Source: Rhodosporidiobolus odoratus (lineage: Eukaryota > Basidiomycota > Microbotryomycetes > Sporidiobolales > Sporidiobolaceae). From it: DNA of 64,000 bases. Position 1 is the stretch's first letter. Every line of letters starts with the position of its first letter. Below, one piece after another: positions 63,463-64,000 of the stretch. The DNA is taken from NCBI GenBank assembly GCA_034387635.1, contig JAOANU010000017.1:620001-684000 (forward strand). Reading direction: 5' to 3'. The notes under the pieces were generated by a model. The model saw only the letters and a list, made by a program, of their open reading frames with translations. It had not been told where the DNA came from and searched no databases. Both the position numbers and the translations under genes were made by a program.

Positions 63463-64000
63463 GTCGAGGTATACTCGTTACGTGTAGCAAAACAAGGTAG
63501 AGAGAGGGATGGGAAGAAGCAGCATTCGAACGTGAGAAGCGAAAAGCAAGACAAACAAGGTTGAGGGAACAGCGCCGCAGCTGGTTCTCTAGCTCAGTGA
63601 ACAGGCGGCTAGAGCTGGTCAGAATGCAGGTAAGGTTGCGGATGAACCCCAGGCCAATGCGAAAGAGGGGAGAAAATCACGTCCTGCGCAGGACGAGTTG
63701 TTTGGTTAGGTCGCTAGACGTGTCGGACGTCGCGAGTGTGCGGCGGTGAGTCGAATAGCGGACCTATCGTGTTTTGTGGCTTCGTCTGCCAGCTTTACGC
63801 ACGGCGGGGTTGAACCTCGACTTCTTGCAGCTAACGGTTCACCCCAGGCGGCGGCTGGCCTTCCCCATTCAGTCGATTTTGACGATGCCCGACAAAGCTC
63901 ATGCCTCGGTGCAGTCCCAGTGATAACGACCGACTTTTAGAGCGGTGTTGAGGCGGAGGTGAGTCGACAAGTGTCGAGTTGAGGAGGAAGGGCGAGGCGG
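63463..64000. other. Window end, no gene recognised
   Basis: Promoter side of the small membrane-protein gene. Short open frames run in several phases without a domain. A gene may begin beyond the window. Confidence 0.4.

Noticed and set aside
1..64000. Transposons, viral remnants, tRNA or rRNA genes
   Set aside because: No transposase, reverse transcriptase, terminal repeats, cloverleaf-type sequence or rRNA-like stretch was found by reading. Small RNA genes could still be missed without a covariance-model search.

Overview
This window looks like nuclear DNA of a basidiomycete fungus, most likely a GC-rich yeast-like Pucciniomycote (Microbotryomycetes type). The reasons are eukaryotic genes packed head-to-head and tail-to-tail, many short introns (about 47-160 nt, donors mostly GTGCGT, GTACGT or GTAAGT, acceptors CAG or TAG), an HDEL-ending PDI, and fungal families such as COG7, Hrq1, Hrp1, Msb1-like and PSD. 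There is no sign of prokaryotic, viral or transposon genes. Exon coordinates were read by eye; where exon lengths sum to a multiple of three this is stated.

Layout, left to right. 0-1 kb: a gene of an unrecognised family (minus strand) whose paralogue lies at 28 kb. 1.3-6.7 kb: a 16-exon HRQ1 helicase gene. 7-10.2 kb: intronless COG7. 11-15.8 kb: an F-box/LRR cluster made of a minus-strand F-box gene, a decayed LRR pseudogene and its intact tandem paralogue. 15.9-20.5 kb: the most unusual locus, a 14-exon gene. It joins UBA and UIM motifs and a USP-type deubiquitinase fold without its catalytic residues to a complete PDCD2/Tsr4 domain, with the ubiquitin-tail motif LRLRGG in the linker. 20.9-23.5 kb: a membrane-anchored kelch protein. 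24.3-27 kb: an Hrp1-like RNA-binding protein. 27-29.5 kb: small or unrecognised spliced genes.

30.4-36.9 kb: a very large Msb1-like polarity protein with a long disordered tail. 37.6-38.9 kb: a short F-box-like gene and an orphan acidic frame. 39.6-44.9 kb: two low-complexity or coiled-coil proteins. 45.1-47.1 kb: phosphatidylserine decarboxylase. 47.3-51.6 kb: a NIPA magnesium transporter and a RING-CH membrane ubiquitin ligase, divergent from a 125-nt promoter. 52.2-54.8 kb: a RanBP2-type zinc-finger protein. 55.4-57.4 kb: a secretory-pathway glycosyltransferase. 57.8-60.1 kb: protein disulfide isomerase. 61.1-63.5 kb: a basic nuclear-type protein and a single-pass membrane protein.

The genes do not form one pathway. 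Themes that recur are the secretory pathway (COG7, PDI, glycosyltransferase, PSD, kelch membrane protein) and ubiquitin biology (the pseudo-DUB fusion, RING-CH, F-box proteins). The best candidate for something undescribed is the pseudo-USP/LRLRGG/Tsr4 fusion, followed by the unrecognised paralogue pair.
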